DNA of 64,000 nucleotides from Pseudenterobacter timonensis (GTDB taxonomy: Bacteria; Pseudomonadota; Gammaproteobacteria; Enterobacterales; Enterobacteriaceae): contig NZ_FCOP01000013.1 of assembly GCF_900021175.1 (NCBI RefSeq), positions 744,001-808,000 on the forward strand, written 5' to 3'. Below the pieces are notes generated by a model that was not told the DNA's origin, did not search any database, and saw only the letters and a program-made list of their open reading frames with translations. Numbering within the stretch: position 1 is the stretch's first letter; each line of letters starts with the position of its first letter. The position numbers were made by a program, and so were the translations under genes. Below, in pieces: positions 19,213-32,152 of the stretch.

Positions 19213-20148
19213 TTACTCCTCCTCTTCCCTGAACAGCGGATCGCGCGTTCGGGCACTCATTAAATCCTGCGCCTGCGCACGCACCACCTCCCACAGCGCA
19301 AGGGCCGCACCGGAAAGAGAGCGATTTTTTCGTCTGGCCAGCATAAGCTGCCGTTCGATACAGGGCGTCAGACGCTTCACCGTGAGGCGACTTCCCTGCG
19401 GTAACGGCAGCGCCAGCGCCGGCAAAATGCTGATACCGATACCCGCCTCCACCATCGGAAAGAGCGTGGCCGGGTGACCAATCTCCTGCACAATTTTCGC
19501 CTCAACCTGCTGCCCGATGAGCGCCGCATCAATCAGCGGACGACTACCGGAAGCGTAGTCCTGAAGTACCAGCCTGGCGCCGTCCAGCGCTCGCCAGGCC
19601 ACAACCGGCAAACGGGCAAGAGGATCGTCGTCGCGGCAAAGCAGCAAGAAAGGCTCTGACAATACCCCTTCGCATTCCAGATCGCTTACCGGCCCCGGAT
19701 CGATAACAATCCCGAAATCGACCTCGCCCTGGCGAATGCTCTCCAGCACCCACCGCTGAGGCCTGTCGTGAAGCACAAACTGAATGTCGGGGTAGCGTCG
19801 GTTGCTGGCGGCGATGCACTGCGGGATCAGATGAGCAGAGATGGTCTGGCTGGCCGCGACGCGCACCGTCCCGGAAAGCTGCTGCCCTACACGGCCGGCA
19901 TCCCGCAGCGTGCTGTTCAGCTCATCCAGCAGCCGTTCCAGCCGTGCGGCAAGCTGCTGCCCCGCCTCCGTCAGCACCACTTCCCGGGTGGTGCGATCCA
20001 GCAGCCGGACACCAGTCTGTCGCTCCAGCTCTTTTACGCTGTGGCTCACTGCCGACTGGCTCAGGCCGATAATCTCCCCGGCGCGGCTAAAGCTGCGCGA
20101 GCGGGCGACGGTGACAAAAACGCGGAGCTGACGTAACGAGTAATTCAT
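19213..20148 (-). CDS. yfeR: LysR-type regulator YfeR
   Basis: 311 residues with an N-terminal winged HTH ([25 protein letters not shown], residues 18-42) and a C-terminal periplasmic-binding-like effector domain from about residue 90. In Salmonella YfeR has been described as an osmolarity-linked regulator of the neighbouring yfeH. It is divergent from yfeH with 89 bases between, the classic layout of a LysR regulator and its target. A palindromic ATTCATGAAT in that gap is a candidate part of the operator. Confidence 0.93.
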   Translation of the reverse strand: MNYSLRQLRVFVTVARSRSFSRAGEIIGLSQSAVSHSVKELERQTGVRLLDRTTREVVLTEAGQQLAARLERLLDELNSTLRDAGRVGQQLSGTVRVAASQTISAHLIPQCIAASNRRYPDIQFVLHDRPQRWVLESIRQGEVDFGIVIDPGPVSDLECEGVLSEPFLLLCRDDDPLARLPVVAWRALDGARLVLQDYASGSRPLIDAALIGQQVEAKIVQEIGHPATLFPMVEAGIGISILPALALPLPQGSRLTVKRLTPCIERQLMLARRKNRSLSGAALALWEVVRAQAQDLMSARTRDPLFREEEE

Positions 20149-20237
20149 CTATTTTATTCATGAATGGATGCAATAAATCAATTTTATTTCTCAAAGCAGG
20201 CAACGCACAATAGCATTATCTGTTTTCAGGAGAATAT

Positions 20238-21233
20238 ATGAAAATCTTACGTATCCTCGATCCGTTTACGCTGACCCTGATCGCTGTGGTTCTGCTGGCC
20301 TCTTTCTTCCCTGCCCGCGGCGGCTTCGTCCCCTTTTTTGAGGGGCTGACCACCGCCGCGATTGCGCTTCTCTTCTTTATGCATGGCGCCAAACTTTCAA
20401 GAGAGGCGATTATCGCCGGCGGCAGCCACTGGCGACTGCATCTGTGGGTGATGTGCAGCACCTTTATTCTCTTCCCGGTACTGGGCGTGCTGTTTGCCTG
20501 GTGGGCGCCGGTGAATGTCGATCCGGCGCTCTATACCGGCTTTCTCTATCTTTGTATCCTGCCGGCCACCGTGCAGTCAGCCATCGCCTTTACCTCCCTT
20601 GCGGGCGGGAACGTGGCGGCGGCGGTCTGCTCCGCCTCGGCCTCCAGCCTGCTGGGGATTTTTGTCTCCCCGCTGCTGGTGGGGCTGCTGATGAATATGC
20701 ATGGCGCGGAGGGCAACCTTGAGCAGGTCGGCAAAATTTGTCTGCAGCTGCTGCTGCCCTTTATTCTTGGTCACCTGTCGCGTCCCTGGATCGGCAATTT
20801 TGTCACCCGGAATAAAAAATGGATCGCGAAAACGGATCAAAGCTCAATTCTGCTGGTGGTCTACTCCGCCTTCAGCGAAGCGGTAGTCAACGGAATCTGG
20901 CATAAGGTGGGAGTCGGTTCGCTGCTCTTTATCGTGGTAGTGAGCATTGTGCTGCTGGCGATTGTCATCGCTATAAACATGTTTGTCGCGCGCCGCTGCG
21001 GATTTAACAAAGCGGATGAAATTACCATCGTCTTTTGCGGTTCGAAAAAGAGCCTGGCTAACGGCATTCCGATGGCAAACATTCTGTTCCCCACCTCGAT
21101 TATCGGCATGATGGTGCTGCCGTTGATGATTTTTCATCAGATCCAGCTGATGGTCTGTGCCGTGCTGGCGCGTCGCTATAAAAACGAGACCGAGAAGCTG
21201 GCGCAGAAGGAGAGCCGCGCCGCTAACGTCTAA
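20238..21233 (+). CDS. yfeH: YfeH, bile acid:sodium symporter-family transporter
   Basis: 331 residues with about ten hydrophobic spans, belonging to the SBF-like / DUF4137 branch of the BASS superfamily. Visible features are MHGAKLSREAI near residues 47-57, the crossover-type segment AFTSLAGGNVAAAVCSASASS (split by hydrophobic stretches), and CGSKKSLANGIPMA near residue 257. The substrate is not known. The gene follows a good AGGAG site and is divergent from its likely regulator yfeR. It overlaps the convergent ypeB by four bases. Confidence 0.9.
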   Translation: MKILRILDPFTLTLIAVVLLASFFPARGGFVPFFEGLTTAAIALLFFMHGAKLSREAIIAGGSHWRLHLWVMCSTFILFPVLGVLFAWWAPVNVDPALYTGFLYLCILPATVQSAIAFTSLAGGNVAAAVCSASASSLLGIFVSPLLVGLLMNMHGAEGNLEQVGKICLQLLLPFILGHLSRPWIGNFVTRNKKWIAKTDQSSILLVVYSAFSEAVVNGIWHKVGVGSLLFIVVVSIVLLAIVIAINMFVARRCGFNKADEITIVFCGSKKSLANGIPMANILFPTSIIGMMVLPLMIFHQIQLMVCAVLARRYKNETEKLAQKESRAANV

Positions 21234-21442
21234 CGCTTCAGGGGCTGGACCAGATGGCCCAGCCCTTCGGTTTTAATGAGCAGGGCAATCGACATCAGTT
21301 CTCCCAGCTGCCCTTGCGGAAACTGATCCTTGCGGGCAAACCAGAGCAGATACTCTTCCGGCAGGTCGATAAGCCGCCTCCCCTTATATTTGCCAAAGGG
21401 CATTACGGTGTTGGCGATGGCGACAAGCTGCTCTTTTTCCAC
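21230..21442 (-). CDS. ypeB: Small protein YpeB (DUF3820)
   Basis: 70 residues, MEKEQLVAIANTVMPFGKYKG at the start, then RRLIDLPEEYLLWFARK. This is the DUF3820 signature, related to the exonuclease-associated quorum of small proteins with FGKYKG and YLxWF. Function unknown. It lies one base downstream of the ligA stop codon in the same direction, so it is cotranscribed with ligA as in E. coli. Confidence 0.93.
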   Translation of the reverse strand: MEKEQLVAIANTVMPFGKYKGRRLIDLPEEYLLWFARKDQFPQGQLGELMSIALLIKTEGLGHLVQPLKR

Positions 21443-21443
21443 C

Positions 21444-23468
<2,025 letters not shown>

Positions 23469-23475
23469 TCAATGA

Positions 23476-23502
23476 GAAAAAACCCCCGACAGGCGGGGGT
23501 TA
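23476..23502 (-). terminator. Terminator between zipA and ligA
   Basis: On the minus strand AACCCCCGCC-TGTC-GGGGGTT followed by six T, positioned directly after zipA and just before the ligA start. Confidence 0.85.
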
Positions 23503-23527
23503 GGGAGGGGTGAAACAAACGCGACAG

Positions 23528-24511
23528 TTACGCGTTAGCTTCTTTAACTTCGCGGATGCGGTCCTGATATTCGCGCAGCTTCTGCGGCGTCATCATGCGA
23601 CGCTGATCGTCGAGCACCACGCCACCAACTTCATCGGCGATATGCTGTGCAGACTGTAGCATCAGCTTAAAGTTTTGCAGTTCATCTCCATAAGAGGGGA
23701 CCTGCATAAAAATGGTTACGCCCGGGGTCGTGAAATTGCCGGTCATTTCAGGATCGAATGTGCCAGGATTCACCATATTAGCCAGGCTGAAGAGCGTCGG
23801 ACCGCTGCCGTCCGGGCTCAGGTGGCGATGGAAAATATTCATATCGCCAAACTTAAACCCGGCCTGTTGAATGCTGTTGAGCAGGACATCGCCGTTAAGA
23901 TGGGTGCCATGATGCGCAGCCACGTTCATAATAATGACCGTCTCTTTACGCTGCGGTTTCTCCACCGGCGCCTCTTCTACTATCGGCTCAGGCTCAACGG
24001 CTGGCGCCGGAGCGGGCTGCGTCTGCACGACAGGCTCTGGCTGCGGCTGAGTATGAACAGGCTGCGGCTGCACCGGCGGCTGCGCGACGGCAGGCTGCGG
24101 CTGGACCGGCTGCTGAGGTTGCGCAACGACAGGCTGAGGCTGGACCGGCTGCTGCTGCGGTTGTGCCGGTTCAACGGCAGGCGCAGGCGCTGGCTGGCGC
24201 GGCTGTGCAGAGGCGTACGGCGGTTGATACTGGTGCTGCGCAGGCTGTCGGGGCGCGTCATGCTCCCCCTGGGCTGCGCCGGGCGCATGATTAGCCCGAT
24301 GAACCCGAACTTCACCCACGCCGTCGTCGTCGTAACTCTCGAGAGCCTCATCGCCCTCTTCATCGTCACGACTGGACTTCATACGCTTCAGTGGTCGATC
24401 GCGAAACATTGAAGAACGCTCTTTCCGGCTGGTCCAGAAACCATGCACCAGTAAAGCGATTATGGCGATCGCGCCAACAATGATTAATATCAGACGCAAA
24501 TCCTGCATCAT
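23528..24511 (-). CDS. zipA: Cell division protein ZipA
   Basis: 327 residues. A short periplasmic tip and one N-terminal membrane span (about 5-25, [19 protein letters not shown]) anchor it. A charged stretch follows, then a long Pro/Gln-rich linker (about 85-180) with QPQ and PVQPQP repeats. The globular C-terminal FtsZ-binding domain spans about 190-325. It tethers FtsZ to the membrane early in divisome assembly. I start at the ATG at 24511 (MMQDLR), which matches the family; a longer frame upstream is not supported. Divergent from cysZ. Confidence 0.96.
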   Translation of the reverse strand: MMQDLRLILIIVGAIAIIALLVHGFWTSRKERSSMFRDRPLKRMKSSRDDEEGDEALESYDDDGVGEVRVHRANHAPGAAQGEHDAPRQPAQHQYQPPYASAQPRQPAPAPAVEPAQPQQQPVQPQPVVAQPQQPVQPQPAVAQPPVQPQPVHTQPQPEPVVQTQPAPAPAVEPEPIVEEAPVEKPQRKETVIIMNVAAHHGTHLNGDVLLNSIQQAGFKFGDMNIFHRHLSPDGSGPTLFSLANMVNPGTFDPEMTGNFTTPGVTIFMQVPSYGDELQNFKLMLQSAQHIADEVGGVVLDDQRRMMTPQKLREYQDRIREVKEANA

Positions 24512-24741
24512 TATATTCTCTGTTGTTCTAACACCTTGCCACCACGGCAAACATTTACTCACTAAGAGTATTTGCCGATTACCTCAAGTGCAAGTGTATG
24601 CGACGCATTGGCAGCATAAAGATGAGCTAAATCGTGCTTTTTGCTGTTTTTTCGAACATTTCCGAACTGGTCAACAGCCGGGAACCCGATAATATAGGCG
24701 GGCAATTCCCTCGGTTGTCTAAAAAGGAGTACAGCCCGGCT

Positions 24742-25503
24742 ATGGTTTCAACATCGACTTCCACGCCACGCAGCGGTATCTGGTATTTTTCTCAGGGATG
24801 GCGGCTGGTCTCCCTGCCGGGGATCCGGCGATTTGTGATCCTTCCTCTTTTGATCAATATCCTGCTGATGGGCGGCGCCTTCTGGTGGCTTTTTACCCGG
24901 CTGGATAGCTGGATCCCGGCGTTAATGGCGCATGTGCCCGACTGGCTGCAGTGGTTAAGCTATCTGCTGTGGCCCATCGCCGTGATCTCGGTGCTGCTGA
25001 TCTTTGGCTATTTTTTCTCGACTCTCGCTAACTGGATAGCCGCCCCTTTTAACGGCCTGCTGGCCGAGCAGCTGGAGGCGCGCCTCACCGGGGCAACGCC
25101 GCCGGACACCGGTATTCTGGGCATCGCGAAGGATCTGCCGCGCATTATGAAACGCGAATGGCAGAAGTTTATCTGGTATCTGCCCCGCGCGGTGGTACTC
25201 CTGCTTCTTTATTTAGTCCCCGGGATTGGTCAAACCGTCGCGCCCGTCCTCTGGTTCCTCTTCAGCGCCTGGATGCTGGCTATTCAGTATTGCGATTATC
25301 CGTTTGATAACCACAAGGTGCCATTCCGGGAGATGCGCAGCGCCCTGCGCACGCAAAAGGTCGCCAACATGCAGTTCGGCGCGTTAACCAGCCTCTTCAC
25401 GATGGTCCCTTTCCTTAACCTCTTTATTATGCCCGTTGCCGTTTGCGGCGCTACGGCGATGTGGGTCGACTGCTACCGTGTTAAGCACGCGTTATGGAAA
25501 TAA
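24742..25503 (+). CDS. cysZ: Sulfate transporter CysZ
   Basis: 253 residues, as in E. coli. It is an inner-membrane sulfate-uptake protein feeding cysteine synthesis, with hydrophobic segments around 32-55, 72-100, 145-180 and 210-240, and the conserved [15 protein letters not shown]. The start ATG 24742 gives MVSTST; an AAGGAG lies 12 bases upstream, rather far. Earlier in-frame ATGs do not match the family. It is 162 bases ahead of cysK, which has its own promoter. Confidence 0.94.
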   Translation: MVSTSTSTPRSGIWYFSQGWRLVSLPGIRRFVILPLLINILLMGGAFWWLFTRLDSWIPALMAHVPDWLQWLSYLLWPIAVISVLLIFGYFFSTLANWIAAPFNGLLAEQLEARLTGATPPDTGILGIAKDLPRIMKREWQKFIWYLPRAVVLLLLYLVPGIGQTVAPVLWFLFSAWMLAIQYCDYPFDNHKVPFREMRSALRTQKVANMQFGALTSLFTMVPFLNLFIMPVAVCGATAMWVDCYRVKHALWK

Positions 25504-25665
25504 TGCAAAAACAGGTAAAAAGGGGTGGCTTATGCCGCCCCTTATTCCATACTGATACCCATTATTTCCTTGCAGCATATAGATATGCTAATTCCTTACT
25601 TCCCCCAGCCTTCCCAACGGGTATGCTGGGTCGGTATCCCAATTTCATACAGTTAAGGACAGGCC

Positions 25666-26637
25666 ATGAGTAAGATTTATGAAGACAACTCGCTGACTAT
25701 CGGTCATACGCCCCTGGTTCGACTGAACCGCATCGGTAATGGACGCATTCTGGCAAAGGTGGAGTCCCGTAACCCGAGCTTTAGCGTTAAGTGCCGTATC
25801 GGTGCAAATATGATTTGGGATGCTGAAAAACGCGGCGTGCTGAAGCCTGGTGTTGAGCTGGTGGAACCGACCAGCGGTAACACCGGGATTGCGCTGGCTT
25901 ATGTTGCTGCGGCGCGCGGTTACAAACTGACCCTGACCATGCCGGAAACCATGAGCATCGAGCGTCGCAAGCTGCTAAAAGCGCTGGGCGCCAATCTGGT
26001 GCTGACCGAAGGGGCAAAAGGGATGAAGGGCGCGATTCAGAAAGCGGAAGAGATTGTCGCCAGCGATCCCGCTAAATACCTGCTGCTCCAGCAGTTCAGC
26101 AACCCGGCCAACCCGGAAATTCACGAAAAAACCACCGGCCCGGAAATCTGGGAAGATACCGACGGTCAGGTGGATGTCTTTATCTCCGGCGTCGGTACGG
26201 GCGGGACGCTGACCGGCGTCAGTCGCTACATCAAAAATACCAAAGGTAAAAAAGATCTGATTACCGTTGCGGTAGAGCCAACCGACTCCCCTGTTATCGC
26301 GCAGGCGCTGGCCGGGGAAGAGATTAAACCGGGTCCACACAAAATTCAGGGTATCGGTGCGGGCTTTATCCCCGGCAACCTTGATCTGAAGCTGGTGGAT
26401 AAAGTGGTGGCTATCACCAATGAAGAGGCAATCTCCATGGCGCGCCGTCTGATGGAAGAGGAAGGTATCCTGGCGGGTATCTCTTCAGGTGCCGCCGTCG
26501 CCGCTGCGCTGAAACTTCAGGAAGATGAAACCTTTACCAATAAGAATATTGTGGTTATCCTACCGTCGTCGGGTGAGCGTTACTTGAGCACTGCCCTGTT
26601 TGCCGATCTTTTCACTGAAAAAGAACTGCAACAGTAA
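25666..26637 (+). CDS. cysK: O-acetylserine (thiol)-lyase A, cysteine synthase CysK
   Basis: A 323-residue PLP enzyme converting O-acetylserine plus sulfide to cysteine. PLP binds K42 in [13 protein letters not shown]. The substrate loop TSGNTGIA lies at about 69-76, and the phosphate-binding GTGGTLTG near 177-184. It also forms the cysteine synthase complex with CysE. The AGGA before the ATG is close. The upstream 160 bases are AT-rich and resemble the E. coli CysB-dependent cysK promoter region. It ends in a strong terminator. Confidence 0.98.
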   Translation: MSKIYEDNSLTIGHTPLVRLNRIGNGRILAKVESRNPSFSVKCRIGANMIWDAEKRGVLKPGVELVEPTSGNTGIALAYVAAARGYKLTLTMPETMSIERRKLLKALGANLVLTEGAKGMKGAIQKAEEIVASDPAKYLLLQQFSNPANPEIHEKTTGPEIWEDTDGQVDVFISGVGTGGTLTGVSRYIKNTKGKKDLITVAVEPTDSPVIAQALAGEEIKPGPHKIQGIGAGFIPGNLDLKLVDKVVAITNEEAISMARRLMEEEGILAGISSGAAVAAALKLQEDETFTNKNIVVILPSSGERYLSTALFADLFTEKELQQ

Positions 26638-26659
26638 TGCCAGAATGTTAAAAACGCGT

Positions 26660-26688
26660 AAAAAAGCACCCGCGAGGGTGCTTTTTTG
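26660..26688 (+). terminator. Terminator of cysK
   Basis: AAAAAAGCACCC, loop GCGA and GGGTGCTTTTTT form a strong hairpin with flanking A and T runs, 22 bases after the cysK stop. Confidence 0.93.
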
Positions 26689-26954
26689 TGGCCTGCTTCA
26701 AACTTTTACCCCCTCTGGCATTGATTCACCCTGTCGGGTCTGGTATTTAACCTGACAATTATTTTGATGCGCGAAATTAATCATTACAGTATTTACCACT
26801 GCTGAATCGATTTTATGATTTGGTTCAAATCTTGCTTTCGCTGCATAATGTTTAATGACGAGCGAAACGTCAGCGCTAACTATACAGGCTAAAGTTGAGC
26901 CCCCAGGCTAGACTTTAGTTCCACAACACTAAACCTATAAGTTGGGGAAATACA
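26687..26954 (+). promoter_or_regulatory. Control region of the pts operon with a CRP site
   Basis: The region begins with TGTGG-N6-TCAAA (26687-26702), which agrees with the CRP site of the ptsH P0 promoter as I recall it in E. coli. Further right GATGCGCGAAATTAATC and the GCTAGACTTTAG stretch near P1 are conserved. From memory the stretch between about 26845 and 26880 is shorter than in K-12. The final part ends in GTTGGGGAAATACA before ptsH. Exact promoter positions were not verified. Confidence 0.65.
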
Positions 26955-27212
26955 ATGTTCCAGCAAGAAGTTACCATTACCGCTCCGAACGGTCTGCACA
27001 CCCGCCCTGCTGCTCAGTTTGTTAAAGAAGCGAAAGGCTTCACTTCTGAGATCACTGTGACCTCCAATGGCAAAAGCGCTAGCGCAAAAAGCCTGTTCAA
27101 ACTGCAAACTCTGGGCCTGACTCAAGGCACCGTTGTCACCATCTCCGCAGAAGGTGAAGACGAGCAGAAAGCGGTTGAACATCTGGTTAAGCTGATGGCT
27201 GAGCTCGAGTAA
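26955..27212 (+). CDS. ptsH: Phosphocarrier protein HPr
   Basis: The 85-residue general PTS phosphocarrier. H15 in [12 protein letters not shown] accepts phosphate from enzyme I and passes it to EIIA domains. S46 in SAKSLFKL is the regulatory-site serine, although enteric bacteria lack HPr kinase. The sequence appears identical or nearly so to E. coli HPr. It is the first gene of the ptsH-ptsI-crr operon, 44 bases before ptsI. Confidence 0.99.
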
Positions 27213-27256
27213 GTTTCCGGGTTCTTTTATATATCAGTCACAAGTAAGGTAGGGTT

Positions 27257-28984
27257 ATGATTTCAGGCATTTTAGCATCCCCGGGTATCGCTTTCGGCAA
27301 GGCACTCCTGTTGAAAGAAGACGAGATCGTCATCGACCGGAAAAAAATTTCTGCCGACAAGGTTGATCAGGAAGTTCAACGTTTTCTGAGCGGTCGTGCC
27401 AGGGCATCAGAGCAGCTGGAAGCGATTAAGACGAAAGCGGGTGAGACCTTCGGTGAAGAAAAAGAAGCCATCTTCGAAGGGCATATCATGCTGCTTGAAG
27501 ATGAGGAGCTGGAGCAGGAAATCATAGCCCTGATTAAAGATAAGCACGTGACGGCTGACGCGGCCGCGCACGAAGTTATCGAAGGTCAGGCCACTGCCCT
27601 GGAAGAGCTGGACGATGAATACCTGAAAGAGCGTGCGGCTGACGTTCGTGACATCGGTAAGCGCCTGCTGCGCAACATCCTCGGTCTGGCCATTATCGAT
27701 CTGAGCGCCATTCAGGACGAAGTGATCCTGGTTGCCGCTGACCTGACCCCGTCTGAAACCGCACAGCTGAACCTGAAAAAGGTGCTGGGTTTCATCACTG
27801 ACGCGGGTGGCCGTACTTCCCACACCTCCATCATGGCGCGTTCTCTGGAACTGCCGGCCATCGTGGGCACCGGCAGCGTCACTGCGCAGGTGAAAAACGG
27901 CGATTATCTGATTCTGGATGCCGTAAACAATCAGGTTTACGTTAACCCAACCAATGACGTTATCGACCAGCTGCGTGCCGTTCAGGAGCAGGTCGCTACC
28001 GAGAAAGCGGAACTGGCTAAACTGAAAGACCTGCCGGCGATTACGCTGGACGGCCATCAGGTAGAAGTTTGCGCCAATATCGGTACCGTACGCGACGTGG
28101 ATGGCGCTGAGCGCAACGGCGCGGAAGGCGTGGGTCTGTACCGTACAGAATTTTTGTTCATGGATCGCGACGCGCTGCCGACCGAAGAAGAGCAGTTTGC
28201 AGCCTATAAAGCGGTAGCCGAAGCGTGCGGCTCTCAGGCTGTTATCGTTCGCACCATGGATATCGGCGGCGACAAAGAGCTGCCGTACATGAACTTCCCG
28301 AAAGAAGAGAACCCGTTCCTGGGCTGGCGTGCCGTGCGTATCGCCATGGATCGTAAAGAGATCCTGCGTGACCAGGTTCGCGCGATTCTGCGTGCTTCCG
28401 CTTTCGGTAAACTGCGCATTATGTTCCCGATGATCATCTCTGTTGAAGAAGTGCGCGCACTGAAGAAAGAGATCGAAATCTACAAACAGGAATTGCGTGA
28501 CGAAGGTAAAGCTTTTGACGAAAACATTGAGATCGGCGTAATGGTGGAAACACCGGCTGCGGCGACAATTGCGCGTCATTTAGCCAAAGAAGTTGATTTC
28601 TTTAGTATCGGAACCAATGATCTAACGCAGTACACCCTGGCAGTTGACCGTGGTAATGATATGATTTCACATCTTTACCAGCCAATGTCGCCGTCCGTAC
28701 TGAACTTGATTAAGCAAGTTATTGATGCTTCTCATGCAGAAGGCAAATGGACCGGCATGTGTGGTGAGCTTGCAGGCGACGAACGTGCTACACTTCTGTT
28801 GCTGGGTATGGGTCTGGACGAGTTCTCTATGAGCGCCATTTCCATCCCGCGCATTAAGAAGATTATCCGTAACACGAACTTCGAAGATGCGAAGGTGTTA
28901 GCAGAGCAGGCTCTTGCTCAACCGACAACGGACGAGTTAATGACGCTGGTTAACAAGTTCATTGAAGAAAAAACAATCTGCTAA
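27257..28984 (+). CDS. ptsI: PTS enzyme I
   Basis: 575 residues. It autophosphorylates from phosphoenolpyruvate at H189 ([15 protein letters not shown]) and phosphorylates HPr. The HPr-binding helical insert is within residues 20-145. The C-terminal PEP-binding TIM barrel holds the conserved [18 protein letters not shown] and the active cysteine in [10 protein letters not shown]. Full length with no disruption. A ribosome site AAGGTAGGG precedes the ATG. Confidence 0.99.
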   Translation: MISGILASPGIAFGKALLLKEDEIVIDRKKISADKVDQEVQRFLSGRARASEQLEAIKTKAGETFGEEKEAIFEGHIMLLEDEELEQEIIALIKDKHVTADAAAHEVIEGQATALEELDDEYLKERAADVRDIGKRLLRNILGLAIIDLSAIQDEVILVAADLTPSETAQLNLKKVLGFITDAGGRTSHTSIMARSLELPAIVGTGSVTAQVKNGDYLILDAVNNQVYVNPTNDVIDQLRAVQEQVATEKAELAKLKDLPAITLDGHQVEVCANIGTVRDVDGAERNGAEGVGLYRTEFLFMDRDALPTEEEQFAAYKAVAEACGSQAVIVRTMDIGGDKELPYMNFPKEENPFLGWRAVRIAMDRKEILRDQVRAILRASAFGKLRIMFPMIISVEEVRALKKEIEIYKQELRDEGKAFDENIEIGVMVETPAAATIARHLAKEVDFFSIGTNDLTQYTLAVDRGNDMISHLYQPMSPSVLNLIKQVIDASHAEGKWTGMCGELAGDERATLLLLGMGLDEFSMSAISIPRIKKIIRNTNFEDAKVLAEQALAQPTTDELMTLVNKFIEEKTIC

Positions 28985-29027
28985 TCCACGAGATGCGGCC
29001 CAAATTACTGCTTAGGAGATAGGTCTA

Positions 29028-29531
29028 ATGGGTTTATTTAGTAAACTGTTCGGTGACAAAAGCAATAGCGACTCTGGAACTATTGAGATTGTTGCTCCGC
29101 TCTCCGGCGAAATCGTCAACATCGAAGACGTGCCGGATGTAGTGTTTGCTGAGAAAATCGTTGGTGATGGCATTGCAATCAAACCAACCGGCAACAAAAT
29201 GGTTGCGCCGGTTGACGGCACCATCGGTAAAATTTTTGAGACCAACCACGCGTTTTCAATTGAATCCGACAGCGGTATCGAACTGTTCGTACACTTCGGG
29301 ATCGACACCGTAGAGCTTAAAGGTGAAGGCTTTAAGCGCATCGCGGAAGAAGGTCAGCGTGTGAAGGTCGGCGATCCGGTTATTGAATTTGATCTGCCGT
29401 TGCTGGAAGAGAAAGCCAAGTCTACCCTGACGCCGGTTGTTATCTCCAACATGGATGAAATCAAAGAACTGATTAAACTGTCCGGCAGCGTTACCGTGGG
29501 TGAAACCCCGGTTATCCGCATCAAGAAGTAA
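29028..29531 (+). CDS. crr: PTS glucose-specific EIIA component (EIIA-Glc)
   Basis: 167 residues, two fewer than E. coli because of a shorter N-terminal tail. The phospho-accepting histidine is H89 (LFVHFGIDT) with the partner H74 (ETNHAF). It passes phosphate to EIIBC-Glc, stimulates adenylate cyclase when phosphorylated and causes inducer exclusion when not. The amphipathic N terminus (MGLFSKLFG) that contacts membrane is kept. Third gene of the pts operon, 43 bases after ptsI. Confidence 0.98.
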   Translation: MGLFSKLFGDKSNSDSGTIEIVAPLSGEIVNIEDVPDVVFAEKIVGDGIAIKPTGNKMVAPVDGTIGKIFETNHAFSIESDSGIELFVHFGIDTVELKGEGFKRIAEEGQRVKVGDPVIEFDLPLLEEKAKSTLTPVVISNMDEIKELIKLSGSVTVGETPVIRIKK

Positions 29532-29550
29532 TTCTTGCCGCACAAGAAAA

Positions 29551-29576
29551 ATGGCGCCTTCGGGCGCTATTTTTTT
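29551..29576 (+). terminator. Terminator of the pts operon
   Basis: ATGGCGCC-TTCG-GGCGCTAT followed by seven T: a tetraloop hairpin 20 bases after the crr stop. Confidence 0.92.
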
Positions 29577-29660
29577 ATCTGTCGCCAGTAAGCGCAGCGC
29601 TGTCAGGCCCCCTGCCGGTTGACGGCGCTTCATGCCATATCCGCCCTGCAATTTTAACGC

Positions 29661-29899
29661 TCAGGCTAGCTTCGCCGTCACCGGGCGATAGCACTTCTCG
29701 CGCATCAATACTTTCATGCCGTCCGGCCCGCTTTCCAGCATCCGTTTCTCTGAATCGGCCACCAGCAGTTCGCACTGGTATCCCCCTGCAATGCCAAACA
29801 GCGCGCGCGCCACGCAGATATCCTCCAGCGCTTCTGAACCGCTGGTGTCGAAATGGCCAACCACCCGCCCCTGCTGGCGGACCACTAAGCGATAGCTTT

Positions 29900-29903
<4 letters not shown>
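29661..29903 (-). CDS. Unknown 80-residue protein downstream of pdxK
   Basis: Its ATG overlaps the pdxK stop codon (ATGA), so it is translationally coupled to pdxK. The product starts [20 protein letters not shown] and has acidic GSEALEDI, a hydrophobic [18 protein letters not shown] and a basic end. It has two cysteines before the C-terminal third and one in MREKCYRP. No membrane span, signal peptide or familiar motif is visible; it looks like a small cytoplasmic alpha/beta protein. I do not recognise the family. The coupling and the kept frame argue that it is real. Confidence 0.75.
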
Positions 29904-30777
<874 letters not shown>

Positions 30778-30847
30778 TTACTGGACAGCGGGCTGGTGCC
30801 TCACTATTATCGTCATATGCTAAAATTCATTTTGTCATAGGTCAATA

Positions 30848-32140
30848 ATGATCGACGGAAAAACCGCCAGCGAAATCTTTGACAACCTGCGTTTGCAGAT
30901 CGCAAAGGGCACATTCCGCGCGGGGGATACCCTGCCCCCCGTGCGCGAACTCGCCGCCCGACTTGAGGTCAACCGCAATACCGTCGCGTCGGCTTATAAA
31001 CGGCTGGTGTCTTCCGGCCTGGCGTTAAGCCTGGGGCGAAACGGCACGGTGATTAAAGGTCCCGCGCTACCGGTTGCGCTGGAAGGGGGCGATCCCCATA
31101 CCCCGCTTGTCGATCTCTCTGGCGGTAATCCCGCCGCGACTTGTCTGCCCGATCTGGGGCGTTACCTGGCAAGTCTCAGCCATACCCATCGTCTGTACGG
31201 CGATGCGGCGGTTTCGCCCGCGCTGAAGAAGTGGGCAACAACATGGATGAAGGAGACCACCCCTTCAGATGGCGAAATTGATATCACCAGCGGCGCAATT
31301 GATGCCATTGAACGTCTGCTGAGCGCCCATCTGCTGCCGGGCGACAGCGTGGCGGTGGAGGACCCCTGTTTTCTGAGCAGCATAAACATGCTGCGTTACA
31401 GCGGGTTTCGCGCCAGCCCGGTAGGGGTCGATAACGAAGGCATGCAGCCAGAGAAACTTGAAGAGGCGCTTAAAGGGGGCGCTCGCGCGGTGATTATAAC
31501 CCCACGTGCGCATAACCCCACGGGATGCAGTCTCAGCGCCAGCCGCGCCGGTGCGTTACAGCACATTCTCGCGCGCTATCCGCAGACGCTGGTGATTATC
31601 GACGATCACTTCTCCCTGCTTTCAGTCTCTGAATGGTTCCCTGTGATTGCGCCAGAAACGCTGCGCTGGGCGATAATACGCTCTATGTCGAAAACGCTGG
31701 GCCCGGATCTGCGTCTGGCCATCGTCGCCAGCGACCCGATTACCTCCGCAGCGCTGCGTCTGCGCCTCAACTCCGGTAGCCAGTGGGTCAGCCATTTGCT
31801 ACAGGATCTTGCCCACGCCTGCCTGAGCGATCCCGACTTTCAGCACCGCCTGACGCAGGCCCGGCAGTTTTACGCCTCCCGTCAGCAAAAGCTTGCGGAG
31901 GCGTTACGCCAGTATGGTCTCGCCATTTCACCCGGCGACGGGCTTAACCTCTGGTTACCGCTGGAGCACGCCAGTCAGGGAACCGCCTTTCTGCTGGCAA
32001 AATCGGGCTGGCTGGTACGCGAGGGGGAAGCGTTTGGCGTGCATGAACCCGCTCACGGCCTGCGTATTACCCTGTCAAGCCTGAACGACGAAGCAATCAG
32101 ACAACTGGCGGCCGATATTTATCAGTCGCTGAACCGCTAA
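30848..32140 (+). CDS. ptsJ: MocR-family transcriptional regulator PtsJ
   Basis: 430 residues: an N-terminal GntR-type winged HTH (RAGDTLPPVRELAARLEVNR, about 24-43) joined to a fold-type I aminotransferase-like domain (from about 85). PLP would bind K282 in RSMSKTLGPDLRL; NPTGCS (223-228) is also kept. In Salmonella PtsJ represses pdxK and its C-terminal domain senses PLP, so vitamin B6 kinase is made when PLP is short. The gene is divergent from pdxK across 76 bases that must contain both promoters and the operator. It is intact although pdxK is frameshifted. Absent from E. coli K-12. Confidence 0.92.
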   Translation: MIDGKTASEIFDNLRLQIAKGTFRAGDTLPPVRELAARLEVNRNTVASAYKRLVSSGLALSLGRNGTVIKGPALPVALEGGDPHTPLVDLSGGNPAATCLPDLGRYLASLSHTHRLYGDAAVSPALKKWATTWMKETTPSDGEIDITSGAIDAIERLLSAHLLPGDSVAVEDPCFLSSINMLRYSGFRASPVGVDNEGMQPEKLEEALKGGARAVIITPRAHNPTGCSLSASRAGALQHILARYPQTLVIIDDHFSLLSVSEWFPVIAPETLRWAIIRSMSKTLGPDLRLAIVASDPITSAALRLRLNSGSQWVSHLLQDLAHACLSDPDFQHRLTQARQFYASRQQKLAEALRQYGLAISPGDGLNLWLPLEHASQGTAFLLAKSGWLVREGEAFGVHEPAHGLRITLSSLNDEAIRQLAADIYQSLNR

Positions 32141-32152
32141 CAGGAGAGAGAG

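Noticed and set aside
27407-28579. 390-codon open frame antisense to ptsI
   Set aside because: Shadow of a highly expressed gene with strong codon bias; no sign of independent coding.
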